Below are positions 55,144 through 63,491 of a stretch of 64,000 bases of DNA, piece by piece; position 1 is the stretch's first letter; every line of letters begins with the position of its first letter. Under the pieces are notes generated by a model. It saw nothing but the letters and a program-made list of their open reading frames with translations, did not search any database and was not told the DNA's origin. Origin of the DNA: Granulosicoccus sp964594905 (lineage in GTDB: Bacteria; Pseudomonadota; Gammaproteobacteria; Granulosicoccales; Granulosicoccaceae). The translations under genes and the position numbers were made by a program. The DNA is taken from positions 19,106 to 83,105 of the forward strand of contig CAZQOI010000004.1 in NCBI GenBank assembly GCA_964594905.1, in the 5' to 3' direction.

Positions 55144-55887
55144 ATGGACACCCACAAACACAACTATCACAAAAAACACAACAAAAGCACCCACAAGGAC
55201 CAGCAAGAACCCACGATCAATAAAAAGAACCGGGACTGTTCAACTGCCATCAACTACAAGGCAGCTCGTTGGAACGCCAAAAGTCTGTGGATAATTTTTG
55301 TAGTCGTGATGTGTGTGATGCCCGCTAGCGCGGAAACCAAGCTGTTTAAACATCGGGCGGCTGATGGCACGATGACGTTCAGTGATGCGCCATTAGTCAA
55401 TGGGGAAGTCGTGCGCAGCAACTATCGTAATCAGTATGGCCGACAAATGACGACAAATTCCTGTAGCGGTCTGACTACCGCGCAACTGGAAGCTCGAGGC
55501 TCGCAGTATCACTCGGCAATCGTGAATGTCGCCGCCGCACTTGCCTTAGAACCACATTGGATTTTGGCTGTCGCACGCGTTGAGTCATGTTTCGATTCGA
55601 AGGCCCTGTCGCGAGCGGGCGCGCAAGGTTTGATGCAATTGATGCCGGCAACAGCGCGCGAATTGGGCGTCACCGATTCCCTGAACGCGATGCAAAACCT
55701 CAGTGGTGGCGCTCGCTATCTGGACTCGATGAAACGTCGCTTTTCAGATATGAATCTGGCCCTCGCTGCGTACAACGCAGGTCCAGGCAACGTCGACAGA
55801 TACAAGGGTATTCCGCCATTTCCAGAAACAACTCAGTATATTGAACAAGTGACTCGTTTTGCCAAAGAATACGAGTCGCTGTTTTAA
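55144..55887 (+). CDS. lytic transglycosylase, SLT domain, with His/Lys-rich N-terminus
   Basis: The protein has 247 residues. A soluble SLT domain of family 1 occupies about residues 120-247, with the catalytic Glu in ARVESCFDSKAL, GAQGLMQLMPATA and AYNAGPGNV. A DUF4124-like segment (KHRAADGTMTFSDAP) precedes it. The hydrophobic stretch WIIFVVVMCVMPASAE looks like a signal peptide but is preceded by 45 highly charged residues beginning MDTHKHNYHKKHNKSTHK. This cytoplasmic-type extension is odd for an exported enzyme. The frame offers no internal Met, Val or Leu start before the hydrophobic stretch, so ATG 55144 is kept. Confidence 0.85.
   Translation: MDTHKHNYHKKHNKSTHKDQQEPTINKKNRDCSTAINYKAARWNAKSLWIIFVVVMCVMPASAETKLFKHRAADGTMTFSDAPLVNGEVVRSNYRNQYGRQMTTNSCSGLTTAQLEARGSQYHSAIVNVAAALALEPHWILAVARVESCFDSKALSRAGAQGLMQLMPATARELGVTDSLNAMQNLSGGARYLDSMKRRFSDMNLALAAYNAGPGNVDRYKGIPPFPETTQYIEQVTRFAKEYESLF
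55147..55157 (+). repeat. GACACCCACAA word, copy 5
   Basis: Exact match immediately after the ATG of the lytic transglycosylase gene. A truncated copy, CACCCACAA, follows about 40 bases later. Confidence 0.85.
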
Positions 55888-55963
55888 ACGCAGGGTGAAC
55901 GCTTCGAGGCCTTGACCGGAACCCGGCTATACTTGCCGCAGTTTACTAACCCGTTGCCCTAAC

Positions 55964-57628
55964 ATGTCCAAGTCAGAGCCCCCAGTGGCCGGCAATTTTA
56001 TTCGGAATATCGTCACCGAAGATCTTAAAGTCGGCAAGAACAATGGCCAAGTCAAAACGCGATTTCCACCTGAACCTAATGGCTATCTTCACATAGGCCA
56101 TGCTAAATCCATCTGCCTGAACTTCGGTATTGCAGATCAGTTCAGTGGTACTTGCAACCTTCGATTCGATGACACTAACCCCGCAAAGGAAAGCGAAGAG
56201 TACGTCAATGCCATCAAGGCTGATGTCAGCTGGCTGGGCTTTGAATGGGACGAACTCCGACATGCCTCTGACTATTTCGATCAGCTTTATCAATACGCCT
56301 GCGATTTAATCCGTCAAGGCAAGGCGTATGTCGACAGCAGTAGCGCCGAAGAAATGCGAGAGATGCGAGGCACTCTGACAGAGCCCGGAATCGAGAGCCC
56401 TTATCGCAATCGCAGCATTGAACAAAATCTTGATTTGTTTGAACGCATGAAAGAAGGCGAATTTGATGATGGCGCTCACGTCCTTCGCGCCAAGATAGAC
56501 ATGAGCTCCGGCAATATCAACATGCGTGATCCGACCTTGTATCGCATTCGAAAAGTCGAACATGTAAAAACTGGCAGCATCTGGCCCATTTACCCCATGT
56601 ACGATTACACACATTGTGTATCAGATGCTATCGAAGGCATAACGCACTCTTTATGCACTTTGGAGTTCGAAGATCATCGCCCTCTCTACGACTGGGTACT
56701 GGATGAACTCGCCACTCCACATCATCCTCAACAAATCGAATTTGCAAGACTCTCACTCGAATACACGATATTGAGTAAACGCAAATTGATTCAACTAGTC
56801 GACGAAGGGCATGTTAACGGTTGGGATGATCCTCGCATGCCAACCGTTTCCGGCATGCGTCGCCGTGGTTACACACCAGCTGCTATAAGGGAATTTTGTG
56901 AGCGCATTGGAATTACCAAGAATGATGCGTGGATCGAGATGGTCGTGCTTGAAACTATAATTCGTGACGATCTGAACACCAGCGCAGAAAGAAGAATGGC
57001 AGTGCTCGATCCTATCAAGGTCGTGCTTACAGATCTGCCTGAGGACCATGAACAAGTACTGACGTTCGCAAACCATCCTCAAGATGAGAGCGCTGGCAAA
57101 CGAGAACTTGTTTTTACTTCACAGCTTTTTATCGACCGTGATGACTTCGCTGAGGATCCGCCACCGAAATACCAAAGGCTCACTCCCGGTGGAGAAGTTC
57201 GTCTTCGTGGAAGCTACGTGATCAAGTGCAATGAAATCATTAAGAATGACGAGGGCGATGTCATTGAGCTTCGATGTACTCATGATGTAAATACTCTCGG
57301 TAAAAAACCAGAGGGACGAAAGGTAAAGGGCGTTGTTCACTGGGTATCTGCTACTCACGGTGTTCCTGCAACAGTTCGTCTTTACGATCGATTGTTCAAT
57401 GTGGCTAATCCAGGGGCGGCCGACACACTCTCGGATGTCATTAATCAAGATTCACAAAGTTTATGCAACAACGCGTATATAGAACCCTTACTTAGTGAAG
57501 CGAATCCAGAACAACACTTTCAGTTTGAAAGACTTGGCTACTTCGTGGCCGATCAACATGATCACTCAACGAATACCCCGACGTTTAATCGGACAGTGAC
57601 GCTGCGTGATACTTGGGCACGAAAGTAA
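55964..57628 (+). CDS. glnS: glutaminyl-tRNA synthetase
   Basis: This 554-residue class I synthetase has the HIGH motif in PNGYLHIGHAKSI (about residues 37-49) and the KMSKS equivalent LSKRKL (about 269-274). The GlnS-type segments RFDDTNPAKE and YDYTHCVSDAIEGITHS and the C-terminal anticodon-binding beta-barrels are also present. It charges tRNA-Gln directly, as gammaproteobacteria do. No good ribosome-binding site is seen before ATG 55964. Confidence 0.96.
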   Translation: MSKSEPPVAGNFIRNIVTEDLKVGKNNGQVKTRFPPEPNGYLHIGHAKSICLNFGIADQFSGTCNLRFDDTNPAKESEEYVNAIKADVSWLGFEWDELRHASDYFDQLYQYACDLIRQGKAYVDSSSAEEMREMRGTLTEPGIESPYRNRSIEQNLDLFERMKEGEFDDGAHVLRAKIDMSSGNINMRDPTLYRIRKVEHVKTGSIWPIYPMYDYTHCVSDAIEGITHSLCTLEFEDHRPLYDWVLDELATPHHPQQIEFARLSLEYTILSKRKLIQLVDEGHVNGWDDPRMPTVSGMRRRGYTPAAIREFCERIGITKNDAWIEMVVLETIIRDDLNTSAERRMAVLDPIKVVLTDLPEDHEQVLTFANHPQDESAGKRELVFTSQLFIDRDDFAEDPPPKYQRLTPGGEVRLRGSYVIKCNEIIKNDEGDVIELRCTHDVNTLGKKPEGRKVKGVVHWVSATHGVPATVRLYDRLFNVANPGAADTLSDVINQDSQSLCNNAYIEPLLSEANPEQHFQFERLGYFVADQHDHSTNTPTFNRTVTLRDTWARK

Positions 57629-57971
57629 AAATTCGAATTTTGTCTGAGGCATCTTGAGTTCTTACAACACGGCCCTGCCCTCGATATACAGCTCGTGCAC
57701 GGACGCGCGATCGCCTACCAATTAACTAGCGAAGAAGCTACAAACGTCAAACAAGCGTCACTCCTCCCCCATTTGTACTGCTAATACAAACTGGCGGTTC
57801 TCGAAGAAAGCCGCTTTGATCCGCTAGATCACATTGACGGGTCCTCATCTAACGTCTATCTAAATGAGTGTCATGTTCGTCGCTGCGATGACACCAGGTT
57901 GCAAAAGACCTTGCTCTCGTCCCGCCGCGTGAACATACCAAACTACTTCAGCGCCGCAGGTGAGAAAACAA
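57629..57971. other. intergenic region between glnS and LysM lipoprotein gene
   Basis: About 340 bases hold no plausible gene. I see a small hairpin, TTTGTA (57772-57777) with TACAAA (57785-57790). A segment at 57846-57869 matches 55077-55100 in 20 of 24 positions, all four differences being transitions. The last 100 bases should contain the promoter of the LysM gene, but no strong -35/-10 pair stands out. Confidence 0.5.
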
Positions 57972-59459
57972 ATGTCCAACCGCAAATCTTCAATTTTCAA
58001 AAAAAGCTGCCTAGCGGTAGCAGTCCTTTCAATTACAGCTTGCTCCTCAACCCCTCGAATTGGTGATTTCGATGCGGGTCGTCTAGGCGACAATTTGGCT
58101 CGTGCTGGCAAAGGCACCGTGGACGCGGGCGTAAAGGTCGGCAAAGGTGCCGTCGGTCTCGGTACACGCGTTTTTGACGAAACGGCCTATTGGCTGGGCT
58201 TTGGTGACGATCGCCCGGGCGACGCGAGCTTACCGAAAGGTGCTGAAACCGCGCTTGATGAGGTTGACATTGCACTGTTGGAGGAGGATGCCATTCTTCC
58301 AGAAGGTGACATCGCCGAAATCAATCCAGTAACGATAGAAACTGCTGAGCTGCTCACCAACGATTCCGCTGACCTCCTGAAATCAGATCCACTCACAAGC
58401 GACGCCGATCTATTGGACATCGAGGAATCATCAGAGTCGATCACTGTGAGCGCTGATGCTTCAGAAGAGCTACTCGATGCGTCTGAAGGCGATCTTGTGG
58501 CGTCAGCTGACCTGATTCATGAAGTCACTACCGACGACAACCTCTGGCTGATTGCGAAGCGCACCACAGGTGATGCCAACAACTGGCACATACTTGCAGA
58601 CATCAACAATCTGGCACCAGACGCAAGTGTCCAACCCGGTCAACTACTGACAATTCCAGCTGACATGGTCCGACCTGAGCTAAGTGGACAGCCATTAGAA
58701 ACTCAGCAAGCAGCGTCAGATGTTGTAGACACCCAGAAACTGCCTGCCCAGTCAGACACCGAAACTTTGGCTGAAAACGATGCAATGCCGGCCAAACCTC
58801 GACTCAAGGTTCCTGAAGAGAATGTCGTCGCTGAAGCTGCCACTGAGGCAACTGATGGAATGACATTTGAACTCGAATCTGGTGAGACTCTGTGGGACTT
58901 CTCCAAACGCACAACCGGAGACGCAACTAACTGGAAGTTGATCGCGGAAATGAATGGTTTTTCTGATGAGCAAGCAGTCAAGGTTTGGGCTGGTCAAAAG
59001 ATTACGATCGCAGAAAATCTGGTACGCCCTGAGCTATCTGGCGCCCTGCCCGATTCAGTCGCAGATGAAACAGTAGAGCTTGCCGAGACTGAGACCCAAG
59101 AGGCTCTGGATGCAAGTGCAGCAGTGTTAGCTGGAAATACACTCACTGACGAGACGCAACCAATCAAGATTGTCGAAGCAGCGTTCAAAGCGGAACCAGC
59201 TGCCGCTGCACCGTTGACAGAGGAAACTCTTGCTGTTGAGGCTGAAGAAACGCTCAATGACGGCACGATGCCAAGCGAAATCATGGTTAGCGGCACTTAC
59301 TACCCTAAAGCGATTTACAACAATGCTGATTTCTCTTCAAGTCTTTTGATGCGCGTATCACCTGGCACCAAGCTGCAAGTTTCTCGCGCAATGGGTTCAT
59401 GGTATGAAGTTGCCACTGATCAGGGAACTGGCTACGTTCACAAACGAGATGTGAAATAG
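57972..59459 (+). CDS. LysM and SH3-like envelope lipoprotein
   Basis: The protein has 495 residues from ATG 57972, with GGTGAG upstream; GTG 57960 is an alternative. The lipobox SITACSS gives a lipid-anchored protein. A Gly-rich segment and a highly acidic linker are followed by two LysM-type domains (about 182-230 with TTDDNLWLIAKRTTGDANNW, and about 298-345 with ESGETLWDFSKRTTGDATNW). A C-terminal SH3-like domain (about 440-495) begins SGTYYPKAIYNNADF. It probably binds peptidoglycan. The LysM copies share the unusual KRTTGDAxNW insert. A paralogue with one such unit lies at 59792. Confidence 0.85.
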   Translation: MSNRKSSIFKKSCLAVAVLSITACSSTPRIGDFDAGRLGDNLARAGKGTVDAGVKVGKGAVGLGTRVFDETAYWLGFGDDRPGDASLPKGAETALDEVDIALLEEDAILPEGDIAEINPVTIETAELLTNDSADLLKSDPLTSDADLLDIEESSESITVSADASEELLDASEGDLVASADLIHEVTTDDNLWLIAKRTTGDANNWHILADINNLAPDASVQPGQLLTIPADMVRPELSGQPLETQQAASDVVDTQKLPAQSDTETLAENDAMPAKPRLKVPEENVVAEAATEATDGMTFELESGETLWDFSKRTTGDATNWKLIAEMNGFSDEQAVKVWAGQKITIAENLVRPELSGALPDSVADETVELAETETQEALDASAAVLAGNTLTDETQPIKIVEAAFKAEPAAAAPLTEETLAVEAEETLNDGTMPSEIMVSGTYYPKAIYNNADFSSSLLMRVSPGTKLQVSRAMGSWYEVATDQGTGYVHKRDVK

Positions 59460-59520
59460 CACAAGTCTTCAGTCTAAAAAGGCGATTCATTTAGCCTCGA
59501 CAGACCAAGCGCTCAGTATC

Positions 59521-59553
59521 AAGCCCGAATCCACTGGATTCGGGCTTTTTTTT
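59521..59553 (+). terminator. Rho-independent terminator after LysM lipoprotein gene
   Basis: GCCCGAATCC and GGATTCGGGC form a perfect 10-base stem around ACT, extended by A-T pairs, followed by eight Ts. It lies 63 bases after the stop at 59459. The rest of the 332-base gap to the next gene shows no frame and presumably carries that gene's promoter. Confidence 0.95.
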
Positions 59554-59791
59554 GGCCATTTTTCAGTAACAAACCTTACTGACAATTGATATCAATGCGA
59601 TTTTTTTGATCTCTATCCTCAACCACTAAGCCAAGTACGCCGATAGTCTATTGGTGACCGCATTTCGGTATCGAAATTGTGCGGGCGGACAAGAATTAGG
59701 TAAGTTTGTCAGATGATTCTTTTCCATGAGCGAATAGTGCTGCCAGATACGGTCGCACAAATTCCCACTCAACTAGGCGCTTAGAGCGGAC

Positions 59792-60490
59792 ATGACGCAA
59801 TTCAAGTGGTCAAAAAAAATACTGATTGCGACCGTGACGGTCTCACTATCCGCTTGCGTTTTAACAGAAGAGTCCAGCCTTGACTCATCCGTCCCCACAG
59901 GACCAGTTCACTACACAGTGCAACAGGACGATCGACTTAGCGACATTGCCTACGCGATAACCGGATCCACAGAAAGTTGGGTAGTAATAGCTAAGCACAA
60001 CAATGTCTCGGACGCTCGCAAGATTCAAGTGGGTGATGTGCTCGAAATTCCTGCCGAACTATTGCAAAACGTTTCAACGAATTCCAAATCCGATGGAGGT
60101 GTTCTCGCCATCAATACCTTGAGCTCAGGTGACAGCAGCAATCAACCTGACTCTTCAAGGACTGTCGAAAGCGAAGTTGATGTTGTCCTCAGACCAGTCA
60201 ATGTCAATCGACGGTTCAACTTAAGTGAAGTTGATATGGAGATCGATCGCGAATCTGCAGCTCGAGCTTCTACTGCCAAGATTCGTGTTCTCGGTACTTA
60301 TTTTCCAAAAGGGGTTTACGCACAACCCAATGAATCAGCAAAGCTGATTAGTCGAGTCGCGCCTGGAACAATATTCGACCTGGATGCGGAGCTCGATGGC
60401 TGGTATCGCATCCGATTCCAGACGGATACCGTTTTTATACGTGCGATAGATGGAAAGATTTTTTTCCCGGACAAACCAGAAATACTATGA
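59792..60490 (+). CDS. LysM and SH3-like envelope lipoprotein, shorter paralogue
   Basis: This 232-residue lipoprotein (LSACVLT lipobox about residue 21) has one LysM domain (about 38-88, VHYTVQQDDRLSDIAYAITG). A linker and an SH3-like domain (about 168-228) follow, with the same lead-in, GTYFPKGVYAQPNESAK, as the protein encoded at 57972. Domain order and lead sequence indicate a duplication followed by loss of one LysM unit. The SixA-like gene starts 31 bases after its stop, so the two are probably co-transcribed. Confidence 0.85.
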   Translation: MTQFKWSKKILIATVTVSLSACVLTEESSLDSSVPTGPVHYTVQQDDRLSDIAYAITGSTESWVVIAKHNNVSDARKIQVGDVLEIPAELLQNVSTNSKSDGGVLAINTLSSGDSSNQPDSSRTVESEVDVVLRPVNVNRRFNLSEVDMEIDRESAARASTAKIRVLGTYFPKGVYAQPNESAKLISRVAPGTIFDLDAELDGWYRIRFQTDTVFIRAIDGKIFFPDKPEIL

Positions 60491-60521
60491 TCAGCTGAGG
60501 CCAACGACAGAGAAGTCAGAC

Positions 60522-61106
60522 GTGACCACTAACGCCAACAAAAATCTCACGCTCCTCCGTCATGCCAAATCAAGCTGGACCAACTCTCATGTAAGCGATC
60601 ACGAGCGCCCCCTGAACGATCGCGGAAAACGCGACGCTCCCGAAATGGCGAGGCGACTTCTTGAACGAGCATGCATCCCTGATTGCATTTACGTGAGCTC
60701 AGCGGTGCGCGCATTAGAGACCGCTTCATTAGTGGCCGAAGTCTTGGGCGTTCCAGAAACCCATATTCACGTTTTTGACCGACTGTATCTTGCACCAGCG
60801 GAAAACATTCTGTCGGTGGTAAAGCAAGCAGAGAAAGAAGAAATCAACCACCTCATGGTTGTCGGACACAACCCTGGAATGGAGACTCTCGGGAGTTACC
60901 TGGCACCGGAAGCAATGTCGCAACTTCCAACGACCGGTATCTACCATTTCGATTGCACCGGCTTCGACCTATTGAGCCTTCGCGATGTCCCGGTAGCTGA
61001 TGGCAGATCGGATCGACCCAAAAACTATCGCGACGAATTGGACAATCATAAACCCACTCATCACGACATAAATCTGGTTTTTCAGGATTTCCCAAAAAAT
61101 CGCTGA
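60522..61106 (+). CDS. SixA-like histidine phosphatase
   Basis: The protein has 194 residues from GTG 60522, with AGAGAAG about 7 bases upstream. The motif LTLLRHAKSSW and the later MVVGHNPGMETL give both catalytic His residues, and SSAVRALETASLV supplies the conserved Arg. SixA removes phosphate from histidine phosphotransfer proteins such as ArcB or PTS components; the actual target here is inferred only from family. An ATG at 60450 would add 24 residues and overlap the LysM gene. Confidence 0.85.
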   Translation: MTTNANKNLTLLRHAKSSWTNSHVSDHERPLNDRGKRDAPEMARRLLERACIPDCIYVSSAVRALETASLVAEVLGVPETHIHVFDRLYLAPAENILSVVKQAEKEEINHLMVVGHNPGMETLGSYLAPEAMSQLPTTGIYHFDCTGFDLLSLRDVPVADGRSDRPKNYRDELDNHKPTHHDINLVFQDFPKNR

Positions 61107-61146
61107 GTTGCGGCACAACACATCAGCAAGGACCCACTCGACTAAG

Positions 61147-61383
61147 TCAGCTTGGATCGATAGCACTAAGAACGACTGAAGGCGTGTCTCCCCGCCGATA
61201 GTAATTAGGCTGGCGACGCATTGCCTCCATTGCCGCATCGCGCAGCTCAGCGCTTTCAAACCAGCGAGTACCCGCCCAGTCGTCGCCTAAAAGGTGCGGC
61301 GCACTCATTGGATCGTCTTTCGGTAAATCGACACGAATACCGAAAGGCTTATCGCTAGGGGACGCTTGTTTAGGGTTGTTCAT
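61147..61383 (-). CDS. conserved-type hypothetical small protein
   Basis: The protein has 78 residues from ATG 61383; another ATG lies 6 bases upstream. The sequence has a proline-rich start, the segment PFGIRVDLP, then LLGDDWAGTRWF and an Ala/Arg/Met-rich helix ending RRQPNYYRRGD. The look is that of a small soluble protein found near phosphatase genes in related bacteria, but I cannot name it. It is convergent with the SixA-like gene. Confidence 0.6.
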   Translation of the reverse strand: MNNPKQASPSDKPFGIRVDLPKDDPMSAPHLLGDDWAGTRWFESAELRDAAMEAMRRQPNYYRRGDTPSVVLSAIDPS

Positions 61384-61608
61384 CTGCATCTAAATTCAAT
61401 AAGGGACACCCATATAATACGCGGTGAGCAAGGAACTGTTACGAACTGCTCACCAGATTGTGGATGTCCATTTCCAGCTCTTTTCTGGCTTGCCAAGGCT
61501 GCATTGAAGATTCAGTCCAGGTTGGCTCAGACGAGATCGGGAGAATATAGATGTCGCCACGTCGGAATTGGCGGATAATATGACGTGAATATCAACGGAA
61601 TCAGGCAA

Positions 61609-61953
61609 ATGATCAATCTGAAGTTAGCAGCAGTTGCTGTGGGTTGCGCCACCGTCTTAGGTGCATGTACCCAAGAATCCCAGAACAAAATTGGCAGAGC
61701 AGTTCAGAACTGGACAGGCACTGACGGCATAATTGAGATCTATGCAGGCGACAAGCTTGTCAAACGGTTCATGAAAATTGACAAGATATCAACAGCATCT
61801 GGCACAGATTCAGGTGAGTCACGTCCTTACCGCTTTGGCTACGGGGTACTTGACGCTAATCTCAATAGTCAAGTGGACGACGGGGAAAAGAAAGTTTACT
61901 TCGAGTTCAGTGATTACTCGACGTCTTATATCTTTTTTGAAAACCCGGCATAA
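61609..61953 (+). CDS. small putative lipoprotein
   Basis: The protein has 114 residues from ATG 61609, with AGG just upstream; a GTG at 61585 would add 8. The signal MINLKLAAVAVGCATVLGAC has a good lipobox (VLGAC). The mature part is short and beta-rich with two conserved-looking stretches, DGIIEIYAGDKLVKRF and RPYRFGYGVLDANLN. No family is recognised. A terminator at 62086-62113 follows after 132 bases. Confidence 0.7.
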   Translation: MINLKLAAVAVGCATVLGACTQESQNKIGRAVQNWTGTDGIIEIYAGDKLVKRFMKIDKISTASGTDSGESRPYRFGYGVLDANLNSQVDDGEKKVYFEFSDYSTSYIFFENPA

Positions 61954-62085
61954 GCAATGTTATGCGCAGTTGGAGCCGTAAATAGTGCAATCGATTCAAA
62001 TATTTAGTTGACTTCCACTGAACGCCTACTAGATTAAATACACGTGCCCCAATCAAGACATGGTGTCACGTTCTCACCCCCAAAT

Positions 62086-62113
62086 TGGGCTCGCTTGTCG
62101 GGCCCATTTTTTT
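62086..62113 (+). terminator. Rho-independent terminator
   Basis: TGGGCTCG and CGGGCCCA pair over eight positions (one G-T) around CTTGT, followed by seven Ts. It terminates the lipoprotein transcript just before the bolA-like gene. Confidence 0.85.
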
Positions 62114-62171
62114 GTCCACGAGTCGCACGTTATACTGCGATACCTAATCTTCGCAACCGAGTAAAACACCA

Positions 62172-62417
62172 ATGCGAATGGACTACTTTAGTGACCTCGT
62201 AGAACAATCAATTGATGATGCCAAAGTCGAGATCACAGGAGACGGGAGTAAATTCGAAGCCCGAGTCATCAGTACTTCTTTTGACGGCATGCCTACTATC
62301 AAACGTCACAAGATGGTCTATGCCGTTCTGGACGAACACATCAAATCAGGCGCTATTCACGCTCTGACGATCAAGGCGTACACACCTGTCGAGTGGGCGG
62401 AAAAGGGAAATGCCTGA
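62172..62417 (+). CDS. BolA/IbaG family protein
   Basis: This 81-residue BolA-fold protein is close to family length. The conserved His lies in TIKRHKMVYAVL, and the C-terminal signature HALTIKAYTPVEWAEKG matches the IbaG/YrbA branch. These proteins bind [2Fe-2S] clusters jointly with monothiol glutaredoxins, and a GrxD is encoded at 27825. The usual mla/murA neighbours are absent. It is convergent with the DUF815 gene. Confidence 0.9.
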   Translation: MRMDYFSDLVEQSIDDAKVEITGDGSKFEARVISTSFDGMPTIKRHKMVYAVLDEHIKSGAIHALTIKAYTPVEWAEKGNA

Positions 62418-62482
62418 TATTCACTCGCTTCAAGGCGATGCATACCGGCGCTCGCTATCTCAACAAAAGCTGTGGCAAGCGC

Positions 62483-63358
62483 CTATTCCAACTGATTTTT
62501 CCCAGAATAATCCATAGCGAATTGCGCAGCGATTCGTCCGCTTCGATTGCCCCGTAGTAGCGCCCACCTTAGTGCCTCAGCTCTACACTCTTCGGTAAAT
62601 TCGGCAACTCCGTATTGAGTGAGCCAATGCTTGACTGCATTCAGGTATTGATCCTGTGAAAACGGATGAAAACTCAACCACAAGCCGAATCGTTCCGAAA
62701 GGGAAATTTTCTCCTCGACAGCCTCACCATGGTGAAGCTCACCCTCAACAATTCGGCTGTGTTCGTTATCAACCATCTGCTCGGGAACAAGATGGCGTCG
62801 ATTCGAGGTGGCGTAGATAACAACATTGTCGGGTGGGATCGCAATGGAACCATCCAGTGCCGCCTTTAAGGTGCGATAGCTGGCGTCATCAGCATCGAAA
62901 GAAAGATCATCGACAAACAGGATATATTTTTCCTCACGCGTCCTGAGAGGTTCGACAACGCTGGGCAAATCGATCAGATCATGAGCATCAATTTCAATTA
63001 ATCGCAGCCCTTTGTCTGAATAGCGATTCAGCATCGCTTTCACCAGCGACGACTTACCAGTACCTCGAGATCCCCACATCAGAACGTGGTTTCTCGGGTG
63101 GCCCTGCACAAACTGACGGGTATTAGCGTCCACAACCGCTATCTGACGATCTATTCCGTGTAGGTCGTCGACGTCGATTTTGTGGGTGTCCCAAACCGGC
63201 ATCAAGCCGCGATGGCCGGTTTGAACGACCCAGCGATAGGCAATCGCACGATCATCTATCTCCGGCGCTCCTGATGGCCCGAAAATAGCTTCAAGTCGGT
63301 CAACTAAACCATCTAGACGGTTCAGCAGCTTAGAGTTTCCTGAGGACAGATCGGTCAT
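62483..63358 (-). CDS. DUF815-family P-loop ATPase
   Basis: This 291-residue AAA-like ATPase has Walker A WGSRGTGKSSLVKA (about residues 92-105), Walker B YILFVDDLSFD and sensor segment VVIYATSNRRHLVPEQM. It is the typical DUF815 length, with the segment HPFSQDQYL after the ATPase core. Function is unknown; it is often fused or adjacent to regulatory or cell-cycle genes. The coding strand holds one exact GACACCCACAA, and another lies 96 bases upstream of its start. Confidence 0.88.
   Translation of the reverse strand: MTDLSSGNSKLLNRLDGLVDRLEAIFGPSGAPEIDDRAIAYRWVVQTGHRGLMPVWDTHKIDVDDLHGIDRQIAVVDANTRQFVQGHPRNHVLMWGSRGTGKSSLVKAMLNRYSDKGLRLIEIDAHDLIDLPSVVEPLRTREEKYILFVDDLSFDADDASYRTLKAALDGSIAIPPDNVVIYATSNRRHLVPEQMVDNEHSRIVEGELHHGEAVEEKISLSERFGLWLSFHPFSQDQYLNAVKHWLTQYGVAEFTEECRAEALRWALLRGNRSGRIAAQFAMDYSGKNQLE
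63180..63190 (-). repeat. GACACCCACAA word, copy 6
   Basis: Exact match on the coding strand of the DUF815 gene, Asp-Thr-His-Lys frame. Confidence 0.85.
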
Positions 63359-63453
63359 GAGCATCGTTTCGCGCGGTCAGAGTGAGCCTAATTTTTGCCA
63401 TAACACCGGGCGTCCCAAGTGTTTTCGATGGAATCTTAGCCGAGTACTCAACG

Positions 63454-63464
63454 TTGTGGGTGTC
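63454..63464 (-). repeat. GACACCCACAA word, copy 7
   Basis: Exact match in the intergenic region between the DUF815 gene and the partial gene at 63492, so it is not constrained by a known protein. Confidence 0.85.
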
Positions 63465-63491
63465 CAGAACACCTTCGATGAGACATAAGGT

